From contig OY829541.1 of NCBI GenBank assembly GCA_963691705.1, positions 19,214,564 through 19,278,563 on the forward strand: a stretch of 64,000 nt of DNA. The letters are read 5' to 3'. The notes under the pieces were generated by a model. The model was not told the origin of the DNA, did not search any database, and was given only the letters and a program-made list of their open reading frames with translations. The position numbers and the translations under genes are program-made. This DNA is from Viola odorata. Lineage: Eukaryota > Streptophyta > Magnoliopsida > Malpighiales > Violaceae. Positions within the stretch are counted from its first letter, which is position 1, and each line of letters starts with the position of its first letter. Positions 23,024 to 37,424 of the stretch are shown here, piece after piece.

Positions 23024-25578
23024 AAAAAAACAAAAGCATATGACAAATGGGTACAAAATTCCTCTCGTGCTTGAATGGAATCTCTCAACCAGAGAGACGA
23101 CCCATCACTTCAAAATCAATATCCATGATGGAAAAGGAGGAAAGATTTTGGCTTCCTTAATAATATAATAGTTGAGGAAAATGTTAAAACTGTAATTTTT
23201 AGAAAATGAGGTTGTTTTTGTTTTTATGTTATAGATTGAGAATTGGAGTCTATTTATTTTTATTAATGAACGATACATTGAGAATGAAAGTAAGTAGAAA
23301 TTCCTACTTTCAACTTGAGCTTATTACTTATTACTACTAATTTCAAATTATTATATTTTAGTATAAAATAATTACGTAATTAAAATACGGGTAATCTTTC
23401 AAGTTAAATGAGTCATCTTTTTCACTTGTATTTTCGAGATTTTTCGCTGAAGTTTCTATCTATTTTTAACGAGATTTCTCATATCGATAGCTTGAGCCAA
23501 AAATATCTCGCTCATGCCATGTCAGCTCATTAATTGCATTAATGCACTTGTGCGGGCCAGTCTAAAAAGAGCTAGTACTGAGTATTTATCAACACGAATA
23601 CTTTTGCTTTTGCAAAGAAGAACAGTTGATTAAAATAAAAAAAACAAAAGCATATGACAAATGGGTACAGAATTCCTCTCGTGCTTGAATGGAATCTCTG
23701 AACGAGAGGGTCACTTCAAAATCAATATCCATGATGGAAAAGGAGGAAAGATTTTGGCTTCCTTAATAATATAATATTTGAGGAAAATGTTAAAACTGTA
23801 ATTTTTAGAAAATGAGGTTGTTATTTTAAATTTTCAAAATGTAGAAATAAAACTGTAATTTTTAGAAAATGAGGTTGTTTTTGTTTTTAAATTATAGATT
23901 GAGAATTGGAGTCTATTTATTTTTATTAATGAACGATACATTGAGAATGAAAGTAAGGAGAAATTTCAACTTTCAATTTGAGCTTATTAGTTATTATTAC
24001 TAATTTCAAATTATTATATTTTAGTATAAAATAATTACGTAATTAAAATGAGGGTAATCTTTCAAGTTGAATGGTCATCTTTTTCGCTTGTATTTTTGAG
24101 ATTTTTCGCTCAAGTTTCTATCGATTTTTAACGAGATTTCTCATATCGATAGCTCGAGCCAAAAATATCTCGCTCATGCCATGACAGCTCATTAATTGCA
24201 TTAATGCACTTGTGCAGGCCTGTCTAAAAAGAGCTAGTACTGAGTATTTATCAACACGAAGATTTTTGCTTGTGCAAAGAAGAACAGTTGATTAAAATCC
24301 AAAAAAACAAAAGCATATGACAAATGGGTACAAAATTCCTCTCGTGCTTGAATGGAATCTCTCAACCAGAGAGACGACCCATCACTTCAAAATCAATATC
24401 CATGATGGAAAAGGAGGAAAGATTTTGGCTTCCTTAATAATATAATAGTTGAGGAAAATGTTAAAACTGTAATTTTTAGAAAATGAGGTTGTTTTTGTTT
24501 TTATGTTATAGATTGAGAATTGGAGTTTATTTATTTTTATTAATGAACGATACATTGAGAATGAAAGTAAGTAGAAATTCCTACTTTCAACTTGAGCTTA
24601 TTACTTATTACTACTAATTTCAAATTATTATATTTTAGTATAAAATAATTACGTAATTAAAATACGGGTAATCTTTCAAGTTAAATGAGTCATCTTTTTC
24701 ACTTGTATTTTCGAGATTTTTCGCTGAAGTTTCTATCTATTTTTAACGAGATTTCTCATATCGATAGCTTGAGCCAAAAATATCTCGCTCATGCCATGTC
24801 AGCTCATTAATTGCATTAATGCACTTGTGCGGGCCAGTCTAAAAAGAGCTAGTACTGAGTATTTATCAACACGAAGACTTTTGCTTTTGCAAAGAAGAAC
24901 AGTTGATTAAAATAAAAAAAAACAAAAGCATATGACAAATGGGTACAGAATTCCTCTCGTGCTTGAATGGAATCTCTGAACGAGAGGGTCACTTCAAAAT
25001 CAATATCCATGATGGAAAAGGAGGAAAGATTTTGGCTTCCTTAATAATATAATATTTGAGGAAAATGTTAAAACTGTAATTTTTAGAAAATGAGGTTGTT
25101 ATTTTAAATTTTCAAAATGTAGAAATAAAACTGTAATTTTTAGAAAATGAGGTTGTTTTTGTTTTTAAATTATAGATTGAGAATTGGAGTCTATTTATTT
25201 TTATTAATGAACGATACATTGAGAATGAAAGTAAGGAGAAATTTCAACTTTCAATTTGAGCTTATTAGTTATTATTACTAATTTCAAATTATTATATTTT
25301 AGTATAAAATAATTACGTAATTAAAATGAGGGTAATCTTTCAAGTTGAATGGTCATCTTTTTCGCTTGTATTTTTGAGATTTTTCGCTCAAGTTTCTATC
25401 GATTTTTAACGAGATTTCTCATATCGATAGCTCGAGCCAAAAATATCTCGCTCATGCCATGACAGCTCATTAATTGCATTAATGCACTTGTGCAGGCCAG
25501 TCTAAAAAGAGCTAGTACTGAGTATTTATCAACACGAAGACTTTTGCTTGTGCAAAGAAGAACAGTTGATTAAAATCA
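23024..25578 (+). repeat. Duplicated D-E' dimer (1277-1278 bp, two copies)
   Basis: Monomers at 23024 (D, 614 bp), 23638 (E' with an F-like end), 24301 (D) and 24916 (E') form two consecutive D-E' pairs. The first E' ends in GGCCTGTC, GAAGATTTTTGC and AAAATCC, the F ending that leads into D, so it is the E'/F chimera at the junction of the duplication. The second E' ends normally and leads into B. Private changes include CACGAATAC near 23596 and GGAGTTTATTT near 24525. Confidence 0.82.
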
Positions 25579-28183
25579 AAAAAAAGAAAAGCATATGACA
25601 AATGGGTACAGAATTCCTCTCGTGCTTGAATGGAATCTCTTAACCATAGGGTCACTTCAAAATCAATATCAATGATGGAAAAGGAGGAAAGATTTTGGCT
25701 TCCTTAATAATATAATAATTGAGGAAAATGTTAAAACTGTAATTTTTAGAAAATGAGGTTGTTATTTTAAATTTTAAAAATGTAGAAATAAAACTGTAAT
25801 TTTTAGAAAATGAGGCTCTTTTTGTTTTTATATTATAGATTGAGAATTGGAGTCTATTTATTTTTATTAATGAACGATACATTGAGAATGAAAGTAAGGA
25901 GAAATTCCAACTTTCAACTTGAGCTTATTAGTTATTACTACTAATTTCAAATTATTATATTTTAGTATAAAATAATTACGTAATTAAAATGAGGGTAATT
26001 TTTCAAGTTAAATGAGTCATCTTTTTCACTTGTATTTTTGAGATTTTTCGCTCAAGTTTCTATCGATTTTTAACAAGATGTCTCATATCGATAGCTCGAG
26101 CCAAACATATCTCGCTCATGCCATGACATCTCATTAATTGCATTAATGCACTTGTGCAGGCCAGTCTAAAAAGAGCTAGTACTGAGTATTTATCAACACG
26201 AAGACTTTTGCTTGTGCAAAGAAGAACAGTTGATTAAAATCAAAAAAAACAAAAGCATATGACAAATGGGTACAGCATTCCTCTCGTGCTTGAATGGAAT
26301 CTCTCAACTAGAGGGTCACTTCAAAATCAATATCCATGATAGAAAAGGAGGAAAGATTTTGGCTTCCTTAATAATATAATTGTTGAGGAAAATGCTAAAA
26401 CTATAATTTTTAGAAAATGAGGTTGTTATTTTAAATTTTAAAAATGTAGAAATAAAACTGTAGTTTTTAGAAAATGAGGCTGTTTTTGTTTTTATATTAT
26501 AGATTGAGAATTGGAGTCTATTTATTTTTATTAATGAACGATACATTGAGAATGAAAGTAAGGAGAAATTCCAACTTTCAACTTGAGCTTATTAGTTATT
26601 ACTACTAATTTCAAATTACTATATTTTAGTATAAAATAATTACGTAATTAAAATTAGGGTAATTTTTCAAGTTGAATGGGTCATCTTTTTCACTTGTATT
26701 TTTGAGATTTTTCGCTCAAGTTTCTATCAATTTTTAACGAGATTTCTCGTGTCGATAGCTCGAACCAAAAATATCTCGCTCATGCCATGACAACTCATTA
26801 ATTGCATTAATGCACTTGTGCAGGCCAGTCTAAAAAAGCTAGTACTGAGTATTTATCAACACGAAGACTTTTGCTTGTGCAAAGAAGAATAGTTGATTAA
26901 AATCAAAAAAAACAAAAGCATATGACAAATGGGTACAGAATTCCTCTCGTGCTTGAATGGAATCTCTTAACCAGAGGGTCACTTCAAAATCAATATCCAT
27001 GATGGAAAAGGAGGAAAGATTTTGGCTTCCTTAATAATATAATATTTGAGGAAAATGTTAAAACTGTAATTTTTAGAAAATGAGGTTGTTATTTTAAATT
27101 TTCAAAATGTAGAAATAAAACTGTAATTTTTAGAAAATGAGGTTGTTTTTGTTTTTAAATTATAGATTGAGAATTGGAGTCTATTTATTTTTATTAATGA
27201 ACGATACATTGAGAATGAAAGTAAGGAGAAATTTCAACTTTCAACTTGAGCTTATTAGTTATTATTACTAATTTCAAATTATTATATTTTAGTATAAAAT
27301 AATTACGTAATTAAAATGAGGGTAATCTTTCAAGTTGAATGGTCATCTTTTTCGCTTGTATTTTTGAGATTTTTCGCTCAAGTTTCTATCGATTTTTAAC
27401 GAGATTTCTCATATCGATAGCTCGAGCCAAAAATATCTCGCTCATGCCATGACAGCTCATTAATTGCATTAATGCACTTGTGCAGGCCTGTCTAAAAAGA
27501 GCTAGTACTGAGTATTTATCAACACGAAGATTTTTGCTTGTGCAAAGAAGAACAGTTGATTAAAATCCAAAAAAACAAAAGCATATGACAAATGGGTACA
27601 AAATTCCTCTCGTGCTTGAATGGAATCTCTCAACCAGAGAGACGACCCATCACTTCAAAATCAATATCCATGATGGAAAAGGAGGAAAGATTTTGGCTTC
27701 CTTAATAATATAATAGTTGAGGAAAATGTTAAAACTGTAATTTTTAGAAAATGAGGTTGTTTTTGTTTTTATGTTATAGATTGAGAATTGGAGTCTATTT
27801 ATTTTTATTAATGAACGATACATTGAGAATGAAAGTAAGTAGAAATTCCTACTTTCAACTTGAGCTTATTACTTATTACTACTAATTTCAAATTATTATA
27901 TTTTAGTATAAAATAATTACGTAATTAAAATACGGGTACTCTTTCAAGTTAAATGAGTCATCTTTTTCACTTGTATTTTCGAGATTTTTCGCTGAAGTTT
28001 CTATCTATTTTTAACGAGATTTCTCATATCGATAGCTTGAGCCAAAAATATCTCGCTCATGCCATGTCAGCTCATTAATTGCATTAATGCACTTGTGCGG
28101 GCCAGTCTAAAAAGAGCTAGTACTGAGTATTTATCAACACGAAGACTTTTGCTTTTGCAAAGAAGAACAGTTGATTAAAATAA
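24916..28183 (+). repeat. Middle HOR unit, order E'-B-C'-F-D, 3268 bp
   Basis: Monomers start at 24916, 25579, 26243, 26906 and 27569 (663+664+663+663+615=3268). This is the cleanest example of the middle regime. The following unit repeats B at +3268 (25579 to 28847) and C' at +3268 (26243 to 29511). A private AAAAAGAAAAG, in place of AAAAACAAAAG, occurs near 25586. Confidence 0.85.
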
Positions 28184-30789
28184 AAAAAAACAAAAGCATA
28201 TGACAAATGGGTACAGAATTCCTCTCGTGCTTGAATGGAATCTCTGAACGAGAGGGTCACTTCAAAATCAATATCCATGATGGAAAAGGAGGAAAGATTT
28301 TGGCTTCCTTAATAATATAATATTTGAGGAAAATGTTAAAACTGTAATTTTTAGAAAATGAGTTTGTTATTTTAAATTTTCAAAATGTAGAAATAAAACT
28401 GTAATTTTTAGAAAATGAGGTTGTTTTTGTTTTTAAATTATAGATTGAGAATTGGAGTCTATTTATTTTTATTAATGAACGATACATTGAGAATGAAAGT
28501 AAGGAGAAATTTCAACTTTCAATTTGAGCTTATTAGTTATTATTACTAATTTCAAATTATTATATTTTAGTATAAAATAATTACGTAATTAAAATGAGGG
28601 TAATCTTTCAAGTTGAATGGTCATCTTTTTCGCTTGTATTTTTGAGATTTTTCGCTCAAGTTTCTATCGATTTTTAACGAGATTTCTCATATCGATAGCT
28701 CGAGCCAAAAATATCTCGCTAATGCCATGACAGCTCATTAATTGCATTAATGCACTTGTGCAGGCCAGTCTAAAAAGAGCTAGTACTGAGTATTTATCAA
28801 CACGAAGACTTTTGCTTGTGCAAAGAAGAACAGTTGATTAAAATCAAAAAAAACAAAAGCATATGACAAATGGGTACAGAATTCCTCTCGTGCTTGAATG
28901 GAATCTCTTAACCATAGGGTCACTTCAAAATCAATATCAATGATGGAAAAGGAGGAAAGATTTTGGCTTCCTTAATAATATAATAATTGAGGAAAATGTT
29001 AAAACTGTAATTTTTAGAAAATGAGGTTGTTATTTTAAATTTTAAAAATGTAGAAATAAAACTGTAATTTTTAGAAAATGAGGCTCTTTTTGTTTTTATA
29101 TTATAGATTGAGAATTGGAGTCTATTTATTTTTATTAATGAACGATACATTGAGAATGAAAGTAAGGAGAAATTCCAACTTTCAACTTGAGCTTATTAGT
29201 TATTACTACTAATTTCAAATTATTATATTTTAGTATAAAATAATTACGTAATTAAAATGAGGGTAATTTTTCAAGTTAAATGAGTCATCTTTTTCACTTG
29301 TATTTTTGAGATTTTTCGCTCAAGTTTCTATCGATTTTTAACAAGATGTCTCATATCGATAGCTCGAGCCAAACATATCTCGCTCATGCCATGACATCTC
29401 ATTAATTGCATTAATGCACTTGTGCAGGCCAGTCTAAAAAGAGCTAGTACTGAGTATTTATCAACACGAAGACTTTTGCTTGTGCAAAGAAGAACAGTTG
29501 ATTAAAATCAAAAAAAACAAAAGCATATGACAAATGGGTACAGCATTCCTCTCGTGCTTGAATGGAATCTCTCAACTAGAGGGTCACTTCAAAATCAATA
29601 TCCATGATAGAAAAGGAGGAAAGATTTTGGCTTCCTTAATAATATAATTGTTGAGGAAAATGCTAAAACTATAATTTTTAGAAAATGAGGTTGTTATTTT
29701 AAATTTTAAAAATGTAGAAATAAAACTGTAGTTTTTAGAAAATGAGGCTGTTTTTGTTTTTATATTATAGATTGAGAATTGGAGTCTATTTATTTTTATT
29801 AATGAACGATACATTGAGAATGAAAGTAAGGAGAAATTCCAACTTTCAACTTGAGCTTATTAGTTATTACTACTAATTTCAAATTATTATATTTTAGTAT
29901 AAAATAATTACGTAATTAAAATTAGGGTAATTTTTCAAGTTGAATGGGTCATCTTTTTCACTTGTATTTTTGAGATTTTTCGCTCAAGTTTCTATCAATT
30001 TTAAACGAGATTTCTCGTGTCGATAGCTCGAACCAAAAATATCTCGCTCATGCCATGACAACTCATTAATTGCATTAATGCACTTGTGCAGGCCTGTCTA
30101 AAAAGAGCTAGTACTGAGTATTTATCAACACGAAGATTTTTGCTTGTGCAAAGAAGAACAGTTGATTAAAATCCAAAAAAACAAAAGCATATGACAAATG
30201 GGTACAAAATTCCTCTCGTGCTTGAATGGAATCTCTCAACCAGAGAGACGACCCATCACTTCAAAATCAATATCCATGATGGAAAAGGAGGAAAGATTTT
30301 GGCTTCCTTAATAATATAATAGTTGAGGAAAATGTTAAAACTGTAATTTTTAGAAAATGAGGTTGTTTTTGTTTTTATGTTATAGATTGAGAATTGGAGT
30401 CTATTTATTTTTATTAATGAACGATACATTGAGAATGAAAGTAAGTAGAAATTCCTACTTTCAACTTGAGCTTATTACTTATTACTACTAATTTCAAATT
30501 ATTATATTTTAGTATAAAATAATTACGTAATTAAAATACGGGTAATCTTTCAAGTTAAATGAGTCATCTTTTTCACTTGTATTTTCGAGATTTTTCGCTG
30601 AAGTTTCTATCTATTTTTAACGAGATTTCTCATATCGATAGCTTGAGCCAAAAATATCTCGCTCATGCCATGTCAGCTCATTAATTGCATTAATGCACTT
30701 GTGCGGGCCAGTCTAAAAAGTGCTAGTACTGAGTATTTATCAACACGAAGACTTTTGCTTTTGCAAAGAAGAACAGTTGATTAAAATAA
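28184..30789 (+). repeat. Middle HOR unit lacking F, order E'-B-C'/F-D
   Basis: Monomers start at 28184, 28847, 29511 and 30175. The third is C' up to ACAACTCATT near 30058 and F from GGCCTGTC near 30092 onward, so one monomer's worth of C'-end plus F-start has been lost between two in-register points. It shares ACAACTCATT with the C' at 26243 and has a private TTTTAAACGAG near 30000. Confidence 0.82.
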
Positions 30790-33700
30790 AAAAAAACAAA
30801 AGCATATGACAAATGGGTACAGAATTCCTCTCGTGCTTGAATGGAATCTCTGAACGAGAGGGTCACTTCAAAATCAATATCCATGATGGAAAAGGAGGAA
30901 AGATTTTGGCTTCCTTAATAATATAATATTTGAGGAAAATGTTAAAACTGTAATTTTTAGAAAATGAGGTTGTTATTTTAAATTTTCAAAATGTAGAAAT
31001 AAAACTGTAATTTTTAGAAAATGAGGTTGTTTTTGTTTTTAAATTATAGATTGAGAATTGGAGTCTATTTATTTTTATTAATGAACGATACATTGAGAAT
31101 GAAAGTAAGGAGAAATTTCAACTTTCAATTTGAGCTTATTAGTTATTATTACTAATTTCAAATTATTATATTTTAGTATAAAATAATTACGTAATTAAAA
31201 TGAGGGTAATCTTTCAAGTTGAATGGTCATCTTTTTCGCTTGTATTTTTGAGATTTTTCGCTCAAGTTTCTATCGATTTTTAACGAGATTTCTCATATCG
31301 ATAGCTCGAGCCAAAAATATCTCGCTCATGCCATGACAGCTCATTAATTGCATTAATGCACTTGTGCAGGCCAGTCTAAAAAGAGCTAGTACTGAGTATT
31401 TATCAACACGAAGACTTTTGCTTGTGCAAAGAAGAATAGTTGATTAAAATAAAAAAAAACAAAAGCATATGACAAATGGGTACAGAATTCCTCTCGTGCT
31501 TGAATGGAATCTCTTAACCATAGGGTCACTTCAAAATCAATATCAATGATGGAAAAGGAGGAAAGATTTTGGCTTCCTTAATAATATAATAATTGAGGAA
31601 AATGTTAAAACTGTAATTTTTAGAAAATGAGGTTGTTATTTTAAATTTTAAAAATGTAGAAATAAAACTGTAATTTTTAGAAAATGAGGCTCTTTTTGTT
31701 TTTATATTATAGATTGAGAATTGGAGTCTATTTATTTTTATTAATGAACGATACATTGAGAATGAAAGTAAGGAGAAATTCCAACTTTCAACTTGAGCTT
31801 ATTAGTTATTACTACTAATTTCAAATTATTATATTTTAGTATAAAATAATTACGTAATTAAAATGAGGGTAATTTTTCAAGTTAAATGAGTCATCTTTTT
31901 CACTTGTATTTTTGAGATTTTTCGCTCAAGTTTCTATCGATTTTTAACAAGATGTCTCATATCGATAGCTCGAGCCAAAAATATCTCGCTCATGCCATGA
32001 CAGCTCATTAATTGCATTAATGCACTTGTGCAGGCCAGTCTAAAAAGAGCTAGTACTGAGTATTTATCAACACGAAGACTTTTGCTTGTGCAAAGAAGAA
32101 CAGTTGATTAAAATCAAAAAAAACAAAAGCATATGACAAATGGGTACAGAATTCCTCTCGTGCTTGAATGGAATCTCTTAACCATAGGGTCACTTCAAAA
32201 TCAATATCAATGATGGAAAAGGAGGAAAGATTTTGGCTTCCTTAATAATATAATAATTGAGGAAAATGTTAAAACTGTAATTTTTAGAAAATGAGGTTGT
32301 TATTTTAAATTTTAAAAATGTAGAAATAAAACTGTAATTTTTAGAAAATGAGGCTCTTTTTGTTTTTATATTATAGATTGAGAATTGGAGTCTATTTATT
32401 TTTATTAATGAACGATACATTGAGAATGAAAGTAAGGAGAAATTCCAACTTTCAACTTGAGCTTATTAGTTATTACTACTAATTTCAAATTATTATATTT
32501 TAGTATAAAATAATTACGTAATTAAAATGAGGGTAATTTTTCAAGTTAAATGAGTCATCTTTTTCACTTGTATTTTTGAGATTTTTCGCTCAAGTTTCTA
32601 TCGATTTTTAACAAGATGTCTCATATCGATAGCTCGAGCCAAACATATCTCGCTCATGCCATGACATCTCATTAATTGCATTAATGCACTTGTGCAGGCC
32701 AGTCTAAAAAGAGCTAGTACTGAGTATTTATCAACACGAAGACTTTTGCTTGTGCAAAGAAGAAAAGTTGATTAAAATCAAAAAAAACAAAAGCATATGA
32801 CAAATGGGTACAGCATTCCTCTCGTGCTTGAATGGAATCTCTCAACTAGAGGGTCACTTCAAAATCAATATCCATGATAGAAAAGGAGGAAAGATTTTGG
32901 CTTCCTTAATAATATAATTGTTGAGGAAAATGCTAAAACTATAATTTTTAGAAAATGAGGTTGTTATTTTAAATTTTAAAAATGTAGAAATAAAACTGTA
33001 GTTTTTAGAAAATGAGGCTGTTTTTGTTTTTATATTATAGATTGAGAATTGGAGTCTATTTATTTTTATTAATGAACGATACATTGAGAATGAAAGTAAG
33101 GAGAAATTCCAACTTTCAACTTGAGCTTATTAGTTATTACTACTAATTTCAAATTATTATATTTTAGTATAAAATAATTACGTAATTAAAATTAGGGTAA
33201 TTTTTCAAGTTGAATGGGTCATCTTTTTCACTTGTATTTTTGAGATTTTTCGCTCAAGTTTCTATCAATTTTTAACGAGATTTCTCGTGTCGATAGCTCG
33301 AACCAAAAATATCTCGCTCATGCCATGACAGCTCATTAATTGCATTAATGCACTTGTGCAGGCCAGTCTAAAAAAGCTAGTACTGAGTATTTATCAACAC
33401 GAAGACTTTTGCTTGTGCAAAGAAGAATAGTTGATTAAAATCAAAAAAAACAAAAGCATATGACAAATGGGTACAGAATTCCTCTCGTGCTTGAATGGAA
33501 TCTCTTAACCAGAGGGTCACTTCAAAATCAATATCCATGATGGAAAAGGAGGAAAGATTTTGGCTTCCTTAATAATATAATATTTGAGGAAAATGTTAAA
33601 ACTGTAATTTTTAGAAAATGAGGTTGTTATTTTAAATTTTCAAAATGTAGAAATAAAACTGTAATTTTTAGAAAATGAGGTTGTTTTTGTTTTTAAATTA

Positions 33701-34107
33701 TAGATTGAGAATTGGAGTCTATTTATTTTTATTAATGAACGATACATTGAGAATGAAAGTAAGGAGAAATTTCAACTTTCAACTTGAGCTTATTAGTTAT
33801 TATTACTAATTTCAAATTATTATATTTTAGTATAAAATAATTACGTAATTAAAATGAGGGTAATCTTTCAAGTTAAATGAGTCATCTTTTTCACTTGTAT
33901 TTTTGAGATTTTTCGCTGAAGTTTCTATCTATTTTTAACGAGATTTCTCATATCGATAGCTTGAGCCAAAAATATCTCGCTCATGCCATGTCAGCTCATT
34001 AATTGCATTAATGCACTTGTGCGGGCCAGTCTAAAAAGTGCTAGTACTGAGTATTTATCAACACGAAGACTTTTGCTTTTGCAAAGAAGAACAGTTGATT
34101 AAAATAA
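30790..34107 (+). repeat. E'-B-B-C'-F/D, copy 1 of a 3318-bp duplication
   Basis: Monomers start at 30790, 31453, 32117, 32781 and 33444. Private markers recur exactly 3318 bp on: AAAAAGTGCTAG (T at 30721 and 34039) and AGAAAAGTTG (G at 32767 and 36085). The last monomer is F up to GAGGG (33856-33860) and D from the A at 33875, so the duplication junction is confined to the shared stretch between them. Within the unit, two adjacent B monomers replace the usual one. Confidence 0.88.
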
Positions 34108-37100
34108 AAAAAAACAAAAGCATATGACAAATGGGTACAGAATTCCTCTCGTGCTTGAATGGAATCTCTGAACGAGAGGGTCACTTCAAAATCAATATCC
34201 ATGATGGAAAAGGAGGAAAGATTTTGGCTTCCTTAATAATATAATATTTGAGGAAAATGTTAAAACTGTAATTTTTAGAAAATGAGGTTGTTATTTTAAA
34301 TTTTCAAAATGTAGAAATAAAACTGTAATTTTTAGAAAATGAGGTTGTTTTTGTTTTTAAATTATAGATTGAGAATTGGAGTCTATTTATTTTTATTAAT
34401 GAACGATACATTGAGAATGAAAGTAAGGAGAAATTTCAACTTTCAATTTGAGCTTATTAGTTATTATTACTAATTTCAAATTATTATATTTTAGTATAAA
34501 ATAATTACGTAATTAAAATGAGGGTAATCTTTCAAGTTGAATGGTCATCTTTTTCGCTTGTATTTTTGAGATTTTTCGCTCAAGTTTCTATCGATTTTTA
34601 ACGAGATTTCTCATATCGATAGCTCGAGCCAAAAATATCTCGCTCATGCCATGACAGCTCATTAATTGCATTAATGCACTTGTGCAGGCCAGTCTAAAAA
34701 GAGCTAGTACTGAGTATTTATCAACACGAAGACTTTTGCTTGTGCAAAGAAGAATAGTTGATTAAAATAAAAAAAAACAAAAGCATATGACAAATGGGTA
34801 CAGAATTCCTCTCGTGCTTGAATGGAATCTCTTAACCATAGGGTCACTTCAAAATCAATATCAATGATGGAAAAGGAGGAAAGATTTTGGCTTCCTTAAT
34901 AATATAATAATTGAGGAAAATGTTAAAACTGTAATTTTTAGAAAATGAGGTTGTTATTTTAAATTTTAAAAATGTAGAAATAAAACTGTAATTTTTAGAA
35001 AATGAGGCTCTTTTTGTTTTTATATTATAGATTGAGAATTGGAGTCTATTTATTTTTATTAATGAACGATACATTGAGAATGAAAGTAAGGAGAAATTCC
35101 AACTTTCAACTTGAGCTTATTAGTTATTACTACTAATTTCAAATTATTATATTTTAGTATAAAATAATTACGTAATTAAAATGAGGGTAATTTTTCAAGT
35201 TAAATGAGTCATCTTTTTCACTTGTATTTTTGAGATTTTTCGCTCAAGTTTCTATCGATTTTTAACAAGATGTCTCATATCGATAGCTCGAGCCAAAAAT
35301 ATCTCGCTCATGCCATGACAGCTCATTAATTGCATTAATGCACTTGTGCAGGCCAGTCTAAAAAGAGCTAGTACTGAGTATTTATCAACACGAAGACTTT
35401 TGCTTGTGCAAAGAAGAACAGTTGATTAAAATCAAAAAAAACAAAAGCATATGACAAATGGGTACAGAATTCCTCTCGTGCTTGAATGGAATCTCTTAAC
35501 CATAGGGTCACTTCAAAATCAATATCAATGATGGAAAAGGAGGAAAGATTTTGGCTTCCTTAATAATATAATAATTGAGGAAAATGTTAAAACTGTAATT
35601 TTTAGAAAATGAGGTTGTTATTTTAAATTTTAAAAATGTAGAAATAAAACTGTAATTTTTAGAAAATGAGGCTCTTTTTGTTTTTATATTATAGATTGAG
35701 AATTGGAGTCTATTTATTTTTATTAATGAACGATACATTGAGAATGAAAGTAAGGAGAAATTCCAACTTTCAACTTGAGCTTATTAGTTATTACTACTAA
35801 TTTCAAATTATTATATTTTAGTATAAAATAATTACGTAATTAAAATGAGGGTAATTTTTCAAGTTAAATGAGTCATCTTTTTCACTTGTATTTTTGAGAT
35901 TTTTCGCTCAAGTTTCTATCGATTTTTAACAAGATGTCTCATATCGATAGCTCGAGCCAAACATATCTCGCTCATGCCATGACATCTCATTAATTGCATT
36001 AATGCACTTGTGCAGGCCAGTCTAAAAAGAGCTAGTACTGAGTATTTATCAACACGAAGACTTTTGCTTGTGCAAAGAAGAAAAGTTGATTAAAATCAAA
36101 AAAAACAAAAGCATATGACAAATGGGTACAGCATTCCTCTCGTGCTTGAATGGAATCTCTCAACTAGAGGGTCACTTCAAAATCAATATCCATGATAGAA
36201 AAGGAGGAAAGATTTTGGCTTCCTTAATAATATAATTGTTGAGGAAAATGCTAAAACTATAATTTTTAGAAAATGAGGTTGTTATTTTAAATTTTAAAAA
36301 TGTAGAAATAAAACTGTAGTTTTTAGAAAATGAGGCTGTTTTTGTTTTTATATTATAGATTGAGAATTGGAGTCTATTTATTTTTATTAATGAACGATAC
36401 ATTGAGAATGAAAGTAAGGAGAAATTCCAACTTTCAACTTGAGCTTATTAGTTATTACTACTAATTTCAAATTATTATATTTTAGTATAAAATAATTACG
36501 TAATTAAAATTAGGGTAATTTTTCAAGTTGAATGGGTCATCTTTTTCACTTGTATTTTTGAGATTTTTCGCTCAAGTTTCTATCAATTTTTAACGAGATT
36601 TCTCGTGTCGATAGCTCGAACCAAAAATATCTCGCTCATGCCATGACAGCTCATTAATTGCATTAATGCACTTGTGCAGGCCAGTCTAAAAAAGCTAGTA
36701 CTGAGTATTTATCAACACGAAGACTTTTGCTTGTGCAAAGAAGAATAGTTGATTAAAATCAAAAAAAACAAAAGCATATGACAAATGGGTACAGAATTCC
36801 TCTCGTGCTTGAATGGAATCTCTTAACCAGAGGGTCACTTCAAAATCAATATCCATGATGGAAAAGGAGGAAAGATTTTGGCTTCCTTAATAATATAATA
36901 TTTGAGGAAAATGTTAAAACTGTAATTTTTAGAAAATGAGGTTGTTATTTTAAATTTTCAAAATGTAGAAATAAAACTGTAATTTTTAGAAAATGAGGTT
37001 GTTTTTGTTTTTAAATTATAGATTGAGAATTGGAGTCTATTTATTTTTATTAATGAACGATACATTGAGAATGAAAGTAAGGAGAAATTTCAACTTTCAA

Positions 37101-37424
37101 CTTGAGCTTATTAGTTATTATTACTAATTTCAAATTATTATATTTTAGTATAAAATAATTACGTAATTAAAATGAGGGTAATCTTTCAAGTTGAATGGTC
37201 ATCTTTTTCGCTTGTATTTTTGAGATTTTTCGCTCAAGTTTCTATCGATTTTTAACGAGATTTCTCATATCGATAGCTCGAGCCAAAAATATCTCGCTCA
37301 TGCCATGACAGCTCATTAATTGCATTAATGCACTTGTGCAGGCCTGTCTAAAAAGAGCTAGTACTGAGTATTTATCAACACGAAGATTTTTGCTTGTGCA
37401 AAGAAGAACAGTTGATTAAAATCC
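34108..37424 (+). repeat. E'-B-B-C'-F, copy 2 of a 3318-bp duplication
   Basis: Monomers start at 34108, 34771, 35435, 36099 and 36762. They match the preceding unit at +3318. Here the final F monomer is complete, with the usual GGCCTGTC ending, showing that the F/D chimera in the first copy is the rejoined junction rather than an inherited form. Confidence 0.88.
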
